A stretch of 64,000 bases of DNA. Origin: an uncultured Prevotella sp. (GTDB lineage Bacteria > Bacteroidota > Bacteroidia > Bacteroidales > Bacteroidaceae). The stretch lies in assembly GCA_905233245.1 (NCBI GenBank), contig CAJODK010000012.1:1-64000 (forward strand), in the 5' to 3' direction. A program made the translations under genes and the position numbers. Of this stretch, positions 1 through 8,810 are shown one piece after another; the stretch's first letter is position 1, and each line of letters begins with the position of its first letter. Under the pieces are notes generated by a model. The model searched no databases and was not told where the DNA came from. It worked only from the letters and a program-made list of their open reading frames with translations.

Positions 1-168
1 TGCCTCGCCATCACCCTCTACACTACCGATACGCCGACGGGAGTTAGTAACGTCAACGGGAACGGGAACGTTAACCCTTACTCGGCTAAGAAGGTTATTG
101 AAAACGGTAAGATTATTATTATAAAAGGTAACAAGAGGTTTACCCTTACAGGTCAGGCAGAGGAATAG
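1..168 (+). CDS. C-terminal end of a secreted protein (5' truncated)
   Basis: An open frame enters from the left edge and stops at TAG 166-168. Its last residues (KKVIENGKIIIIKGNKRFTL, then TGQAEE) match the short C-terminal tail seen on the other secreted proteins of this window, which read KxxxNGKLxIxKxGxxFNxxG. In Bacteroidota such tails sit at the end of exported multidomain proteins, but the function of this short form is not certain. The body of the protein lies outside the window, so its activity cannot be told. The last 23 bases overlap the end of the convergent nucleosidase gene. Confidence 0.6.
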   Translation, partial: CLAITLYTTDTPTGVSNVNGNGNVNPYSAKKVIENGKIIIIKGNKRFTLTGQAEE

Positions 169-904
169 GTAATGTATTGATAACATCCACCAGGGTTTCT
201 CGTAAAGAGCGGGAAGCCCTTTTTAGGTTTTCCTGAAAGCTATCAATCTGGCCATCACTCTCCTCCCCTTGGGGGAGGCGGGGAGAGGTTATATCCCTTA
301 GGTTGGTAACGGTCTTGACGAGCATCACGGGCACCTTGTACAAGGAGCAGACAAAGGCAACAGCAGCTCCCTCCATCTCCTTGAGTCTTCCTCCATTAGC
401 ATCTATCAGGGCATCTTCCTCAGGCGAGAGGTCGAAGCTGGAACCTGTGGTAACCTTTCCCATAGGCAGACCAAGAGCCTCAGCTATGCGCCATGAGCCT
501 TCCCACACCTTGTAGTTGCCCAAGCCCTGAGTGTCCCACTCATTATCGCCAGGCACACGGCGGTCATGAAACATCACTCCGTCGGCTATGTAGGTCTGCC
601 CTACCCTCGCACCATAGCGTTGCCAGCCACCACAGGTGCCACATGAGATAACCAAGTCAGGCTGCAACTTCTGTATCGCCACCTGAGTAGTTACAGCAGC
701 AGCCTCGCAACCTATCAGGTCACGGCCTCGGTCCTCACCGTTCACCACAACCCATAAGTCTCCCCTCTGGGGAGATTCTGAGGGGGTCGAATAAAGTTTA
801 CACGGCAAAGGACTGAAGAAGCCCTCTTGCTCCTTCAGTCCATAGTATTCTATTATGGGCTGAGCCTCAGCCCTCATTGCAAATATCAGGCAAATACGCA
901 TCAT
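146..904 (-). CDS. Purine nucleoside phosphorylase/nucleosidase-superfamily protein (MTA/SAH nucleosidase or futalosine hydrolase-like)
   Basis: A 252-aa protein of the PNP/UDP phosphorylase fold. Visible are the N-terminal strand RICLIFAMRAEAQP, the central LVISCGTCGGW, and the C-terminal EMEGAAVAFVC, which holds the Met-Glu pair that binds ribose in the family. These enzymes cleave or phosphorolyse the glycosidic bond of nucleosides such as methylthioadenosine; the exact substrate cannot be read. Its ATG (904-902) overlaps the TGA of the upstream pectate lyase gene as ATGA, so the two are probably co-transcribed and translationally coupled. Two in-frame GC-rich palindromic inserts are visible, encoding TPSESPQRGDL (near residue 43) and TSPRLPQGEE (near residue 210). 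A second in-frame ATG lies immediately downstream at 901-899. Confidence 0.75.
   Translation of the reverse strand: MMRICLIFAMRAEAQPIIEYYGLKEQEGFFSPLPCKLYSTPSESPQRGDLWVVVNGEDRGRDLIGCEAAAVTTQVAIQKLQPDLVISCGTCGGWQRYGARVGQTYIADGVMFHDRRVPGDNEWDTQGLGNYKVWEGSWRIAEALGLPMGKVTTGSSFDLSPEEDALIDANGGRLKEMEGAAVAFVCSLYKVPVMLVKTVTNLRDITSPRLPQGEESDGQIDSFQENLKRASRSLRETLVDVINTLPIPLPDL
256..290. repeat. GC-rich palindromic element, in frame inside the nucleosidase gene
   Basis: Arms CTCCCC and GGGGGAG with a two-base loop are followed by a third arm GGGGAGAGG. Read on the minus strand it adds TSPRLPQGEES to the protein. Same family as the copies at 755, 12583, 19863, 28528, 28588, 33745, 46281 and 46404. Confidence 0.75.
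755..788. repeat. GC-rich palindromic element, in frame inside the nucleosidase gene
   Basis: Perfect arms TCTCCCC and GGGGAGA are followed by GAGGGGG. The minus strand reads TPSESPQRGD in frame. It is the second copy of the element in this one gene. Confidence 0.75.
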
Positions 905-2895
905 TTCACCTGTGCACCAGCAGCGTTAAACTGCTTGCCATCCTTAGTGATTATGAGCTTGCCGTTAACAATAGCCTTTTGAACACTTGAACTATTGAAC
1001 TTCTTAGCCTCCTGAACCTCACTGATAGCGGTTGGAGTGTCATCGTCATTATCAGGACGCATGATAGTAATGGCCTGTATGTATGTGTTGCTTGATGTAG
1101 CACGAGATACGTATAACGTAGTCTTACCTACCAAAGACGAGGTCTCAGGTATAGTATATAAATGGTTGGTAGTAACCTCTGCGTCTGAATAAGTATTATT
1201 TGCCATCATGCAAATCTCAAGGCTTGAATTTCCATTACCTGTAAACGAAATCTTGTCGCCCACTGCAAGAGCCTTGTCAAGGTTAATCTGTACATACACA
1301 TCATTCTTTGGAGTACGAATATGGCGTTGGCTGCTATCAGATCCTACAACCTTCTGAGAAGAAGAAGCATCATTACGCAGGCCTACACTAGCTGTGCCAC
1401 CAGTCAATGTTGAGCAATAAGATGAAAGGCTCTTTGCATCAGTTGTCTTGGTCATGGTTAAATCTGAAGCCGAAGAAGAAATTTCGAGTTTGAACAACAC
1501 TTCGGCATCACCACTTGGGTCGCTATCATCACCACCACCAGATACTCCGCTCACCTTATTACCATTTTCATCATAACATGCTGCTGTCAGCTGTGTAGCC
1601 ACCGCCTCATTATATTTCGTTTCATCAGCAGAAGGAACAGCCTGATCCCATATCACTATCTTGCCCGCACCAGAATATTGCTCACAGATGGCAGGCACGT
1701 CAGCAGTCTTATCTATCTGATTGATGCTGTATGTAGAAGCGGTCTGTGTAGGGAGCCACGAACTGCTTGTTACAGGGTATGTATTGCTGATCTTGTGACC
1801 ATCAATATTCACGTAGCCCTCCATCACGTTATTACATCCACTATATATCACGTCGTAGCCCTCAGACTTGTTGATATTGAGCGAACCACCACGGTCACTG
1901 CGGATAGGTGACTTAGAGTCCTTGAAGTAGCAAGCCTCAACATAACCCACAGACTTCTCACGACAGTCCCAACCATCCGCACAGCCTACCTGATAGTTGT
2001 TGCAGTAATGCAGATTGCCACCACGCTGCAGAGGCAGACGCGAACCGTCGATATCCTTAAAGTAGTTGTGGTGGAAAGATATGGTACGGCAATTGTCGTA
2101 GATATCGCTGTTGCCCTTACCGAACAGGCAAGCTTTGTCGTGATTGTGGAAATAGTTGTATGAGATAGTCAGCCACTGTACGTTATTCTTACAATCCACG
2201 AGACCGTCATAGCGGTCCTTATTGGCCGCATTACCATTGAAGAACTCACAGTGGTCAATCCAGATGTGAGCACCCCAGTCGGTAGAAGCACTGTTCTTAT
2301 CAGCCTGAATGCCGATACAGTCTGGGTCACCGGTCTCCACCTGCTTGCCGTCACGCCAAGCCACAATCTTATTCTCACCAGTCTTAATAATTGGAGCACC
2401 AACCATTGTGAATCGACAGTTACGGATAATAACATTACTCTGGCACTGCAGTACAAAAGTAATGCGTGAGAAAAGCGGAGCCTTGCCAGTTTCAGGGTTT
2501 ACAATACCAATAAGCGTCTTATTGCTTGCAACCATAACGCGCTCACCGTATGTTGTTTCCTCACCACTCTCTCCACTTTGGTCTTGACACAGATAACCAG
2601 TTGAAAGTGACTCCACATAACAAGGAATGCCCGTAGTAATATCATGGTCCACAAGAACGATGTATGGTTTGCTTGACTGCAAATAAGCCTGTAGTTGCGC
2701 AAAATTTTCAGCTTTTACCACCTCGCCGCCTGCACCGCCTGTAGTGCCACCAGCAAGATAGTGATTCGTTCCAGGTGTTCCCGCATAGGCAGCAAAGCCG
2801 TCGATGCCGAAGTTACGTCCGTCCACTGTCTGTGCCTGCACTGATGCTACAGCAGCGAGGCACATTGTTAGGATTGAGAGTAAAAATTTCTTCAT
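901..2895 (-). CDS. Secreted pectate lyase, PL1 family
   Basis: A 664-aa exported protein. I chose the ATG at 2895 because it begins a clear signal peptide (MKKFLLSILTMCLAAVASVQA, cleavage after AQA); the longer open frame runs through the promoter. The PL1 parallel beta-helix core is seen in IWIDHCEFFNG, YDGLVDCKNNV, WLTISYNYFHNHDKACLFG and DGSRLPLQRGG; such enzymes cleave polygalacturonate by beta-elimination outside the cell. After a Gly/Ser/Asp linker (about residue 470) comes a beta-rich module of unknown function. The C-terminus has the tail AIVNGKLIITKDGKQFNAAG. It heads a two-gene unit with the nucleosidase (ATGA overlap). A second pectate lyase gene lies upstream in the same orientation under its own promoter. 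Confidence 0.9.
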   Translation of the reverse strand: MKKFLLSILTMCLAAVASVQAQTVDGRNFGIDGFAAYAGTPGTNHYLAGGTTGGAGGEVVKAENFAQLQAYLQSSKPYIVLVDHDITTGIPCYVESLSTGYLCQDQSGESGEETTYGERVMVASNKTLIGIVNPETGKAPLFSRITFVLQCQSNVIIRNCRFTMVGAPIIKTGENKIVAWRDGKQVETGDPDCIGIQADKNSASTDWGAHIWIDHCEFFNGNAANKDRYDGLVDCKNNVQWLTISYNYFHNHDKACLFGKGNSDIYDNCRTISFHHNYFKDIDGSRLPLQRGGNLHYCNNYQVGCADGWDCREKSVGYVEACYFKDSKSPIRSDRGGSLNINKSEGYDVIYSGCNNVMEGYVNIDGHKISNTYPVTSSSWLPTQTASTYSINQIDKTADVPAICEQYSGAGKIVIWDQAVPSADETKYNEAVATQLTAACYDENGNKVSGVSGGGDDSDPSGDAEVLFKLEISSSASDLTMTKTTDAKSLSSYCSTLTGGTASVGLRNDASSSQKVVGSDSSQRHIRTPKNDVYVQINLDKALAVGDKISFTGNGNSSLEICMMANNTYSDAEVTTNHLYTIPETSSLVGKTTLYVSRATSSNTYIQAITIMRPDNDDDTPTAISEVQEAKKFNSSSVQKAIVNGKLIITKDGKQFNAAGAQVK

Positions 2896-2932
2896 TATTT
2901 TTTTGTCGTTTAGTTGTTTAGCAATTATTCTG

Positions 2933-2964
2933 CAAAAGTAAAACATTATTTTCAATAATGCAAA
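2933..2964 (-). promoter_or_regulatory. Bacteroidota-type promoter of the pectate lyase gene
   Basis: On the minus strand TTTG (2964-2961) is followed after exactly 20 nt by TACTTTTG (2940-2933), matching the -33 TTTG / -7 TAnnTTTG consensus. The predicted start of transcription lies about 30 nt before the ATG at 2895. A second -7-like TAACTTTG lies at 2983-2976. Confidence 0.75.
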
Positions 2965-3026
2965 TTTTCTGCCTACAAAGTTACAACATTTTCATTGCGG
3001 TTCACGAATGTTTTTGCATTTTTTTG

Positions 3027-3086
3027 CCCTAGCATAGCAAGGGCGCGCTGTTGCTATGCTAGGGAGTTTTGTTGCTATGCTATGGG
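3027..3086. repeat. Three-armed inverted repeat (CCCTAGCATAGCAA family)
   Basis: The 14-base arm CCCTAGCATAGCAA (3027-3040) has a perfect reverse complement at 3051-3064 across a 10-base loop. A third, slightly changed copy of the second arm follows at 3072-3086, so two alternative hairpins are possible. It lies between the two pectate lyase genes. Confidence 0.8.
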
Positions 3087-3121
3087 ACTTGTCAAGTTTT
3101 TCAGGAAATAGTCATTTTAGT

Positions 3122-3250
3122 CAAATGTCAAAAGTCAAATTCGATTTTCACATGGCAAAATGAGGGCACTATTATAATAAATATATATATTTATTTAATA
3201 GTGAGCCGAAGCGGGACTTTCATTTTCAATTTTGACTTTTGACTATTTTG
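3122..3250. repeat. MITE-like imperfect palindrome of about 130 bp
   Basis: The ends carry GTCAAAAGTCAAA (left) and TTTTGACTTTTGAC (right) as inverted repeats. The centre, 3167-3203, is a near-perfect AT palindrome starting CACTATTA and ending TAATAGTG. It carries no open frame. Together with the repeat at 3027 it fills the 455-bp space between the two pectate lyase genes. Confidence 0.55.
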
Positions 3251-3350
3251 ACTGCGGACATATATTTTGGGGTGTCTTTTATCTAAGACAAAAGGGAGCA
3301 GCAAAATGCCACTCCCCTGTATGAAAAATCCCGATGAAATAGGGCTTTTT

Positions 3351-5810
3351 TTACTTCATCTGAGCACCTGCAGCATTGAACTGCATGCCAGCCTTTTCTA
3401 TCACGAGTTTGCCATTCTTGACGAATTTCTTAGCGTTAATAGCAATCTTGTTGACTGTTTTGATGCCCTTGATATCTGTAGTATTCTCCTCAACCGTCAG
3501 AGCCAGTTTGAGGGCAGCCTTGTAACTGACAGTGAAGGTCAGTTCGTCTGTAATATCGAGATTGTCAGCAGAAGCCTGAGACAGAGTGCCTGACTTACGT
3601 CCGTTCAGTGCTACGCTGAATGTCTTGCCTGCCAGTTCGGTTATGCTACCCTTTGAACCGGAGTTGTCCTGTGCCACACCGTAGAGAGTAGCTTTGGTAA
3701 CCTTCACACCTTCAGGTATGGTTACCTTAGCCTGTCCCTTGGCCAGGGTGAACAGTTCCTGTTCCTTAGTCCAATTGCTGTATGTGTAGAGGGTAAGTGA
3801 TGTAGCGTCATCTATGTCATAGCCGTAGGGCACTTCGCCTGCCTTGATGATGATGTCGCCATCCACGATGATTGTACCAATTACTGTTACGCCTACTGTT
3901 ACAGACTTACCCTTGACGGTTTCTGAACCTGCGTCGGTAACGGTAATCATTGTCTTGCCAGGAGCAACGGCTGTAATAGTACCGTCTGTAGCAACTGTTG
4001 CAATGTCTGTATTGTTTGACACGTATGTCACTGCTCCTGCCTCATTCTCCACCTCAATCTTGCTTGTTGCAGCCTGATCGAGAGTGATATTTTTCTGTGA
4101 TGTCACGTCGAATGTTGACTCGGCACGAGTGTCAGATGGGTCAATAGGTTCAGGCGTAGAACTGCCGCCGTCCTCTGTGCCTATGATACCTACCAATGTT
4201 GGCTCATAGTTGTCTATAGCGCTGCGAAGTGCTTCATTTACTGCATAGATGGCATCATCAGCATTAGTGAATGTGAACTTAAAGTCACCACCCTGACAGC
4301 GACCTGCGCCCCATGTGCGGTTGGTTACTATATCAGGGATATTGGCTGCATCGTCCGCATTGTATGCATACATCAGTGTTGCACTAGTATCAAAGTTGTC
4401 GTATGATGTAGCACCTTCCTTGGTCTTAACTGATGCAGGAACTGGGTCGGTAGCGTTAGCCACCTCGTAGCAGTCAAACTCCACTTTATTGGTTGATGAG
4501 TATGGCTTATACTGCGCGCCACTAGGTATCACATTGCCGAATGACTTAATCATACCACCATCCTCACCAGAGAATGTAGGAGCTTCCTTATAGTCTGTGC
4601 CATACTTGGTATCAGCACCCTGCAGGGAAATCATCATTGGCTTAGAGCATGCACGGAAGTAATTGCGGTCCATGAACACAGAAGAACCCGTGGTAGCACC
4701 TGAACCATACTTTGCTACGCCGTCGTAGTAGTTATTGTACATGTGCACAGACATGGTACGGATACGAGCGTGACGTGAGTCAGAGTGGTCAAACCAGTTG
4801 TGGTGATAAGTGATGTAGTTAGGACCTGACTCGCTCTTCATACCACACATGGTTGACTTACCTGTATCCCAGAAGTGACAGTTGTCGATGGTCACATACT
4901 TAGAATCTGACTTCACGTCGATAGCACCATCACCCTTCTTCTGGTCACCGCCCTTGTTAGGACCGTAGAAAGCATCGATATGGTGAATCCAGATGTTTGA
5001 GTTGTCAGTGTCGAGAGAAATGTCATCGTCCATTCCTGTTGCCACACCGAAATTGCGCATCTCTACAGACTTAGAATTACGCACGAGAAAGCCGAAACCA
5101 TGTATGAAGGCATCATTACCCACACCCTCGAATGTCATTCTAAGTTCTGAGTCCTTTGACTTACCCTTAATCTGAAGACCCTCTGAGGATGAGTCAAAAC
5201 CATCCATATCGTCGGCTGTTATCTCACCGATGAAACGTACGCAGAGAGGCGTCGTCTCAAGTCCCTTCTGATAAGCCGTGAGGATAGCCTGCAGACCGGT
5301 AAACTTCGTCTTTCCACCCTTGTTATCAGATGTAACCTCCATGCTAACCGTCTTAGCGGTATTACTGGTAACGTACAGTACCTTAGCACCGGCCTTCAGC
5401 GTACCATTGTCGTTGTAAGCACCTACATTAGAGAAATTGTGGTGAGCAAAGCCCTGACGATTGAAGTTCTTAACCTCCATAGCAGCACTTGAGATAACTT
5501 CGTCAGCTGTTATCTCAGTGTTATCCTTCACGGGTACCACCTTCAGTTTGTAGTTAGTGCCAGCAGTCAGACCTAGAGCATCCACACGACCGTATGTGCC
5601 GTAAGAACGAATCAGTTCGCCATCAAGCTGTGTCCATGAGCTACCGCCGTCGGCAGAGACATAGCCATTATAGAGAGTGTAATCACTGCTCAGACCCGTG
5701 AACTCCATCCAGCAGCTTTCAAACCAACCACCCTGAGCCTTCTGGGTGAGGCCAGCAGATGCTGTGAGTGCCATGACGAGCATGGCTGCAAGTGTAAAAA
5801 ATTTCTTCAT
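3351..5810 (-). CDS. Secreted pectate lyase (PL1) with Big_2-like domain
   Basis: An 819-aa exported protein with signal peptide MKKFFTLAAMLVMALTASAG. An N-terminal FN3-like segment (about residues 25-110) precedes a PL1 beta-helix (about 140-460), shown by DNSNIWIHHIDAFYG, GDGAIDVKSDSKYVTIDNCH, YITYHHNWFDHSDSRHARIR and MYNNYYDG; the R in HARIR is the expected catalytic arginine region. Residues about 585-660 look like a Big_2 immunoglobulin-like domain (YVSNNTDIATVATDGTITAV, then APGKTMITV). A beta-rich module and the tail FVKNGKLVIEKAGMQFNAAG end the protein. It should attack polygalacturonan or pectate in the medium or at the cell surface. It has its own promoter and is not tightly coupled to the lyase gene downstream. 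Confidence 0.9.
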   Translation of the reverse strand: MKKFFTLAAMLVMALTASAGLTQKAQGGWFESCWMEFTGLSSDYTLYNGYVSADGGSSWTQLDGELIRSYGTYGRVDALGLTAGTNYKLKVVPVKDNTEITADEVISSAAMEVKNFNRQGFAHHNFSNVGAYNDNGTLKAGAKVLYVTSNTAKTVSMEVTSDNKGGKTKFTGLQAILTAYQKGLETTPLCVRFIGEITADDMDGFDSSSEGLQIKGKSKDSELRMTFEGVGNDAFIHGFGFLVRNSKSVEMRNFGVATGMDDDISLDTDNSNIWIHHIDAFYGPNKGGDQKKGDGAIDVKSDSKYVTIDNCHFWDTGKSTMCGMKSESGPNYITYHHNWFDHSDSRHARIRTMSVHMYNNYYDGVAKYGSGATTGSSVFMDRNYFRACSKPMMISLQGADTKYGTDYKEAPTFSGEDGGMIKSFGNVIPSGAQYKPYSSTNKVEFDCYEVANATDPVPASVKTKEGATSYDNFDTSATLMYAYNADDAANIPDIVTNRTWGAGRCQGGDFKFTFTNADDAIYAVNEALRSAIDNYEPTLVGIIGTEDGGSSTPEPIDPSDTRAESTFDVTSQKNITLDQAATSKIEVENEAGAVTYVSNNTDIATVATDGTITAVAPGKTMITVTDAGSETVKGKSVTVGVTVIGTIIVDGDIIIKAGEVPYGYDIDDATSLTLYTYSNWTKEQELFTLAKGQAKVTIPEGVKVTKATLYGVAQDNSGSKGSITELAGKTFSVALNGRKSGTLSQASADNLDITDELTFTVSYKAALKLALTVEENTTDIKGIKTVNKIAINAKKFVKNGKLVIEKAGMQFNAAGAQMK

Positions 5811-5859
5811 GTCGTTAGTATTTAGTGAATATTGTTTCGCACATTTTTATTTTTCGGTG

Positions 5860-5890
5860 CAAAGGTACACAAAAAAACGGAAACCCCAAA
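5860..5890 (-). promoter_or_regulatory. Promoter of the 819-aa pectate lyase gene
   Basis: Minus strand TTTG (5890-5887), 19 nt, then TACCTTTG (5867-5860). The predicted leader is about 45 nt. Confidence 0.7.
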
Positions 5891-5911
5891 CTTTTAATTT
5901 GGAATTCCCGT
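5871..5911 (-). terminator. Rho-independent terminator after asnS
   Basis: Arms at 5898-5911 (TTTGGAATTCCCGT on the plus strand) and 5877-5890 pair with a few GU or mismatched positions and are followed on the minus strand by seven U. The downstream promoter's -33 box overlaps one arm. Confidence 0.6.
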
Positions 5912-5949
5912 TTTTTACCTATTTTTAAACAAAGTTTAATACTTATGCT

Positions 5950-7386
5950 TTAGAACTCGGCATTATTCGGTGTGCGTGGGAATGGTATCACGTCACGGAT
6001 GTTCTGCATACCTGTAACGAAAAGTATCAGGCGCTCGAAGCCCAGACCGAAGCCTGCATGAGGACAGGTGCCGTACTTACGTGTGTCGAGGTACCACCAC
6101 AGATGAGTGGTGTCCATCTGGCGACGCTCTATCTCGCCCATCAGTTTGTCGTAGCTCTCCTCACGCACTGAGCCACCCATAATCTCACCAATCTGTGGGA
6201 AGAGCACGTCGGTGCCCTGCATCGTAGGACCTGGTGCTACGCAGCCCTTGTAGCCTACGCTGCCCTCACCCTGCGCCTCGTTCTGCTTCATGTAGAACGA
6301 CTTGATGGCCGTTGGGTAGTCGGTCATGATGACTGGCTTCTTGAAGTATTCCTCTACGAGGTAGCGCTCGTGCTCAGAAGCGAGGTCGTCGCCCCATTCG
6401 CATGGGAACTCAAACTTCCTGCCCTTAGCCTTAGCCTCAGCGAGTATCTTGATGCCCTCAGTGTAAGGCAGGCGCACGAAGGTGTCCTTCAGAATGCCCT
6501 CGAGACGCTCCAGAAGGCCCTTGTCTATCATCTTGTTGAGGAACTCAAGGTCATCCTTACAGTTGTCCAAAGCCCAGCGAACACAGTACTTGATGAAGTC
6601 TTCCTCAAGGTCCATCAGTTCTTCCTGGTCCATGAAGGCTACCTCTGGCTCTATCATCCAGAACTCAGCAAGATGGCGTGGAGTGTTGGAATTCTCAGCA
6701 CGGAAGGTAGGGCCGAAGGTGTAGATAGCACCCAGCGCCGTAGCACCGAGCTCGCCTTCAAGCTGACCAGAGACGGTGAGCGATGTCTGCTGGCCGAAGA
6801 AGTCGTCGTCGTACTTTATCTTACCCTCCTCGTCCTTCTTCAGGTCGTAGAGATTCTTTGTGGTCACCTGGAACATATTGCCTGCTCCCTCGCAGTCACT
6901 GGCTGTGATGAGCGGTGTGTGGAAGTAGAAGTATCCGTGCTCGTGGAAATAGGTGTGGATGGCCATCGCCATATTGTGACGTATGCGCATCACGGCACCG
7001 AAAGTATTAGTACGCAGGCGCATGTGAGCATACTGGCGCATGTACTCAAAAGACTGACCCTTCTTCTGCATTGGGTAGTCATTGCCACAGGTGCCATAAA
7101 CCTCGATTTCATCGGCCTGAATCTCACAAGCCTGACCAGCGCCCTGACTCTCTACGAGCGTACCCTTGGCACGGATGCAGGAACCAGTGGTGATAAGTTT
7201 GAGCATCTCGCTGTCAAACTTCTCTGGGTCAACTACTATCTGTATGTTCTTGATGGTAGAACCGTCATTGAGGGCAATGAAATCCACTGCCTTGCTTGAC
7301 CTATGGGTTCTCACCCAACCTTTTACCTCTATCGCCCCGCCAAATTCTGTCTTGGCCAGAGCATCTACTATCTTTGTTCGTTTCAT
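5950..7386 (-). CDS. asnS: Asparaginyl-tRNA synthetase
   Basis: 478 aa, the normal length for bacterial AsnRS. It charges tRNA-Asn with asparagine in the cytoplasm. The N-terminal OB-fold anticodon-binding domain (about 1-120, [20 protein letters not shown]) is followed by the class II catalytic core: motif 2 region [20 protein letters not shown], and motif 3 [15 protein letters not shown] near the C-terminus. [15 protein letters not shown] favours AsnRS over AspRS. The ATG at 7386 is the only good start. Transcription ends at the hairpin at 5871-5911. Confidence 0.95.
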   Translation of the reverse strand: MKRTKIVDALAKTEFGGAIEVKGWVRTHRSSKAVDFIALNDGSTIKNIQIVVDPEKFDSEMLKLITTGSCIRAKGTLVESQGAGQACEIQADEIEVYGTCGNDYPMQKKGQSFEYMRQYAHMRLRTNTFGAVMRIRHNMAMAIHTYFHEHGYFYFHTPLITASDCEGAGNMFQVTTKNLYDLKKDEEGKIKYDDDFFGQQTSLTVSGQLEGELGATALGAIYTFGPTFRAENSNTPRHLAEFWMIEPEVAFMDQEELMDLEEDFIKYCVRWALDNCKDDLEFLNKMIDKGLLERLEGILKDTFVRLPYTEGIKILAEAKAKGRKFEFPCEWGDDLASEHERYLVEEYFKKPVIMTDYPTAIKSFYMKQNEAQGEGSVGYKGCVAPGPTMQGTDVLFPQIGEIMGGSVREESYDKLMGEIERRQMDTTHLWWYLDTRKYGTCPHAGFGLGFERLILFVTGMQNIRDVIPFPRTPNNAEF

Positions 7387-7389
7387 AAA

Positions 7390-7470
7390 TATACTCGCTT
7401 TGCTCGTACGAAACGCTTCACTACGATACGCACCTGCGGTGCTACGATACGCTTCGCTACGAAAACTATG
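7390..7470. repeat. Cluster of short TACGATACGC repeats
   Basis: Copies of CTACGATACGC and the variant GTACGAAACGC occur back to back between the asnS start and the rluB-like stop. The 17-base string TCACTACGATACGCACC recurs at about 29013-29029 in the non-coding region. Confidence 0.6.
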
Positions 7471-7486
7471 AATTATGCATTATGAA

Positions 7487-8758
7487 CTATTCAAACGCTC
7501 CCATGCGGAGCATGTCAACTTCTTTCTCTGTGAGGAAACGCCAGTCGCCTCTGCGCAGGTTTTTCTTCGTAAGGCCGCAGAACTGTACACGGTCGAGCTT
7601 CACAACACGGTAACCGAGGTGCTCGAAGATACGACGCACGATGCGGTTCTTGCCTGAGTGAATCTCTATGCCTACCTGCTTCTTGTCGGTATCGTGAGCA
7701 TAAGCGATGTCGTCAGCCTTGATCATGCCGTCCTCCAACTCGACACCCTCTGCTATCTGACGCAGGTCATTGAGTGTGACGTTCTTGTCGAGGAATACGT
7801 GATATACCTTCTTCTTCAGGAACTTAGGATGTGTCAGCTTAGAAGCCAGGTCGCCATCGTTGGTGAGCAGGAGCACACCAGTGGTGTTGCGGTCAAGACG
7901 TCCTACCGGATAGATACGCTCTGGGCAAGCGCCCTCCACTAGATCCATCACGGTCTTGCGCTGCTGTGGGTCATCGCTGGTGGTCACGTAGTCCTTTGGC
8001 TTATTGAGGAGCACATAGACCTTCTTCTCCAGTGTCACGGGCTGGTCATGGAACTTCACCTCATCAGTGCGTAGCACCTTGGTGCCGAGTTCCGTTACCA
8101 CCTGTCCGTTGACGGTCACCACGCCTGCCTCGATAAAGTCGTCTGCCTCACGACGTGAGCAAACGCCAGCATTAGCGAGGAACTTATTAAGACGTACTGG
8201 TGCTGTAGGGTCGATGTGGCTCTCATTGTACTCTATGCGCTTCTTCATGGAGTACTTAGCCTGTGGGTCGTAGCCCGGAGTGCGCTGACGCTGACCATAG
8301 CCACCGCCACGATTATTGTTGTAGCCACCACGCTGCTGACCGTAGCCGCCACGATTATTGTAGCCGCCACGCTGCTGACCGTAGCCACCGCGCTGCTGAC
8401 CATAGCCGCCACGCTGCTGGTAGTTATTACGACGGTTCCCGTTATAGTTCCCGTTGCTGTATCCACCTTCTTCATTATTATTCAGCGCTGAACCAAAGCC
8501 TTCTGGCATGAAGCCGCCACGCTGACCGTACTGTGGACGCTGACCGTACTGAGGGCGCTGACCATACTGGGGACGCTGACCGTACTGAGGACGCTGGCCA
8601 TACTGTGGACGCTGACCGTACTGTGGGCGGTCACCATACTGTGGACGTGGCTGATAGCCTGACTGATGGGTACTAGATATGCGCACGCGCTGGCGTGGCT
8701 GACGTACTGGTTCGTTGCTCGCAGACTCACTCTGCTGCTTCTCGAAATCTTCTTCCAT
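7487..8758 (-). CDS. RluB/RsuA-family 23S rRNA pseudouridine synthase with QYGQRP/RGG-rich N-terminus
   Basis: 423 aa. The C-terminal two thirds is a standard enzyme: an S4 RNA-binding domain (about 180-240, RLNKFLANAGVCSRREADDF) and a pseudouridine synthase domain with GRLDRNTTGVLLLTNDGDLA, whose Asp is catalytic, and KNRIVRRIFEHLGY. It isomerises a uridine in 23S rRNA. The first 170 residues are low complexity: about seven tandem QYGQRP hexapeptides, then GGYGQQRGG and NNRGGYGQQ stretches. The hexapeptides come from an 18-bp minisatellite. Charged, glycine-rich extensions are known on this family in Bacteroidota, but this one is long and very regular. The start at 8758 keeps the whole extension. 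Confidence 0.9.
   Translation of the reverse strand: MEEDFEKQQSESASNEPVRQPRQRVRISSTHQSGYQPRPQYGDRPQYGQRPQYGQRPQYGQRPQYGQRPQYGQRPQYGQRGGFMPEGFGSALNNNEEGGYSNGNYNGNRRNNYQQRGGYGQQRGGYGQQRGGYNNRGGYGQQRGGYNNNRGGGYGQRQRTPGYDPQAKYSMKKRIEYNESHIDPTAPVRLNKFLANAGVCSRREADDFIEAGVVTVNGQVVTELGTKVLRTDEVKFHDQPVTLEKKVYVLLNKPKDYVTTSDDPQQRKTVMDLVEGACPERIYPVGRLDRNTTGVLLLTNDGDLASKLTHPKFLKKKVYHVFLDKNVTLNDLRQIAEGVELEDGMIKADDIAYAHDTDKKQVGIEIHSGKNRIVRRIFEHLGYRVVKLDRVQFCGLTKKNLRRGDWRFLTEKEVDMLRMGAFE
8518..8646. repeat. 18-bp coding minisatellite (QYGQRP)
   Basis: About seven copies of an 18-bp unit with core CGCTGACCGTACTGNGG lie in frame in the pseudouridine synthase gene. Third-position changes show that the copies have begun to diverge. 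Confidence 0.85.
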
Positions 8759-8810
8759 TTTTTTGTTTCTGGTTTAAGTAATTTTTAATTTTTAATCTTT
8801 AATCTTTAAT

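Noticed and set aside
6370..7299. 309-codon open frame on the plus strand opposite asnS
   Set aside because: It lies fully antisense to a clear asnS gene, has no recognisable domain and no start signal; it is a shadow of codon bias.
7301..7485. Small plus-strand open frames upstream of the rluB-like stop
   Set aside because: They consist of TACGATACGC repeats and antisense asnS sequence and show no coding signs.
8518..8646. 18-bp tandem repeats considered as a CRISPR array
   Set aside because: The units are contiguous without spacers, are in frame, and encode QYGQRP; no cas genes are present.
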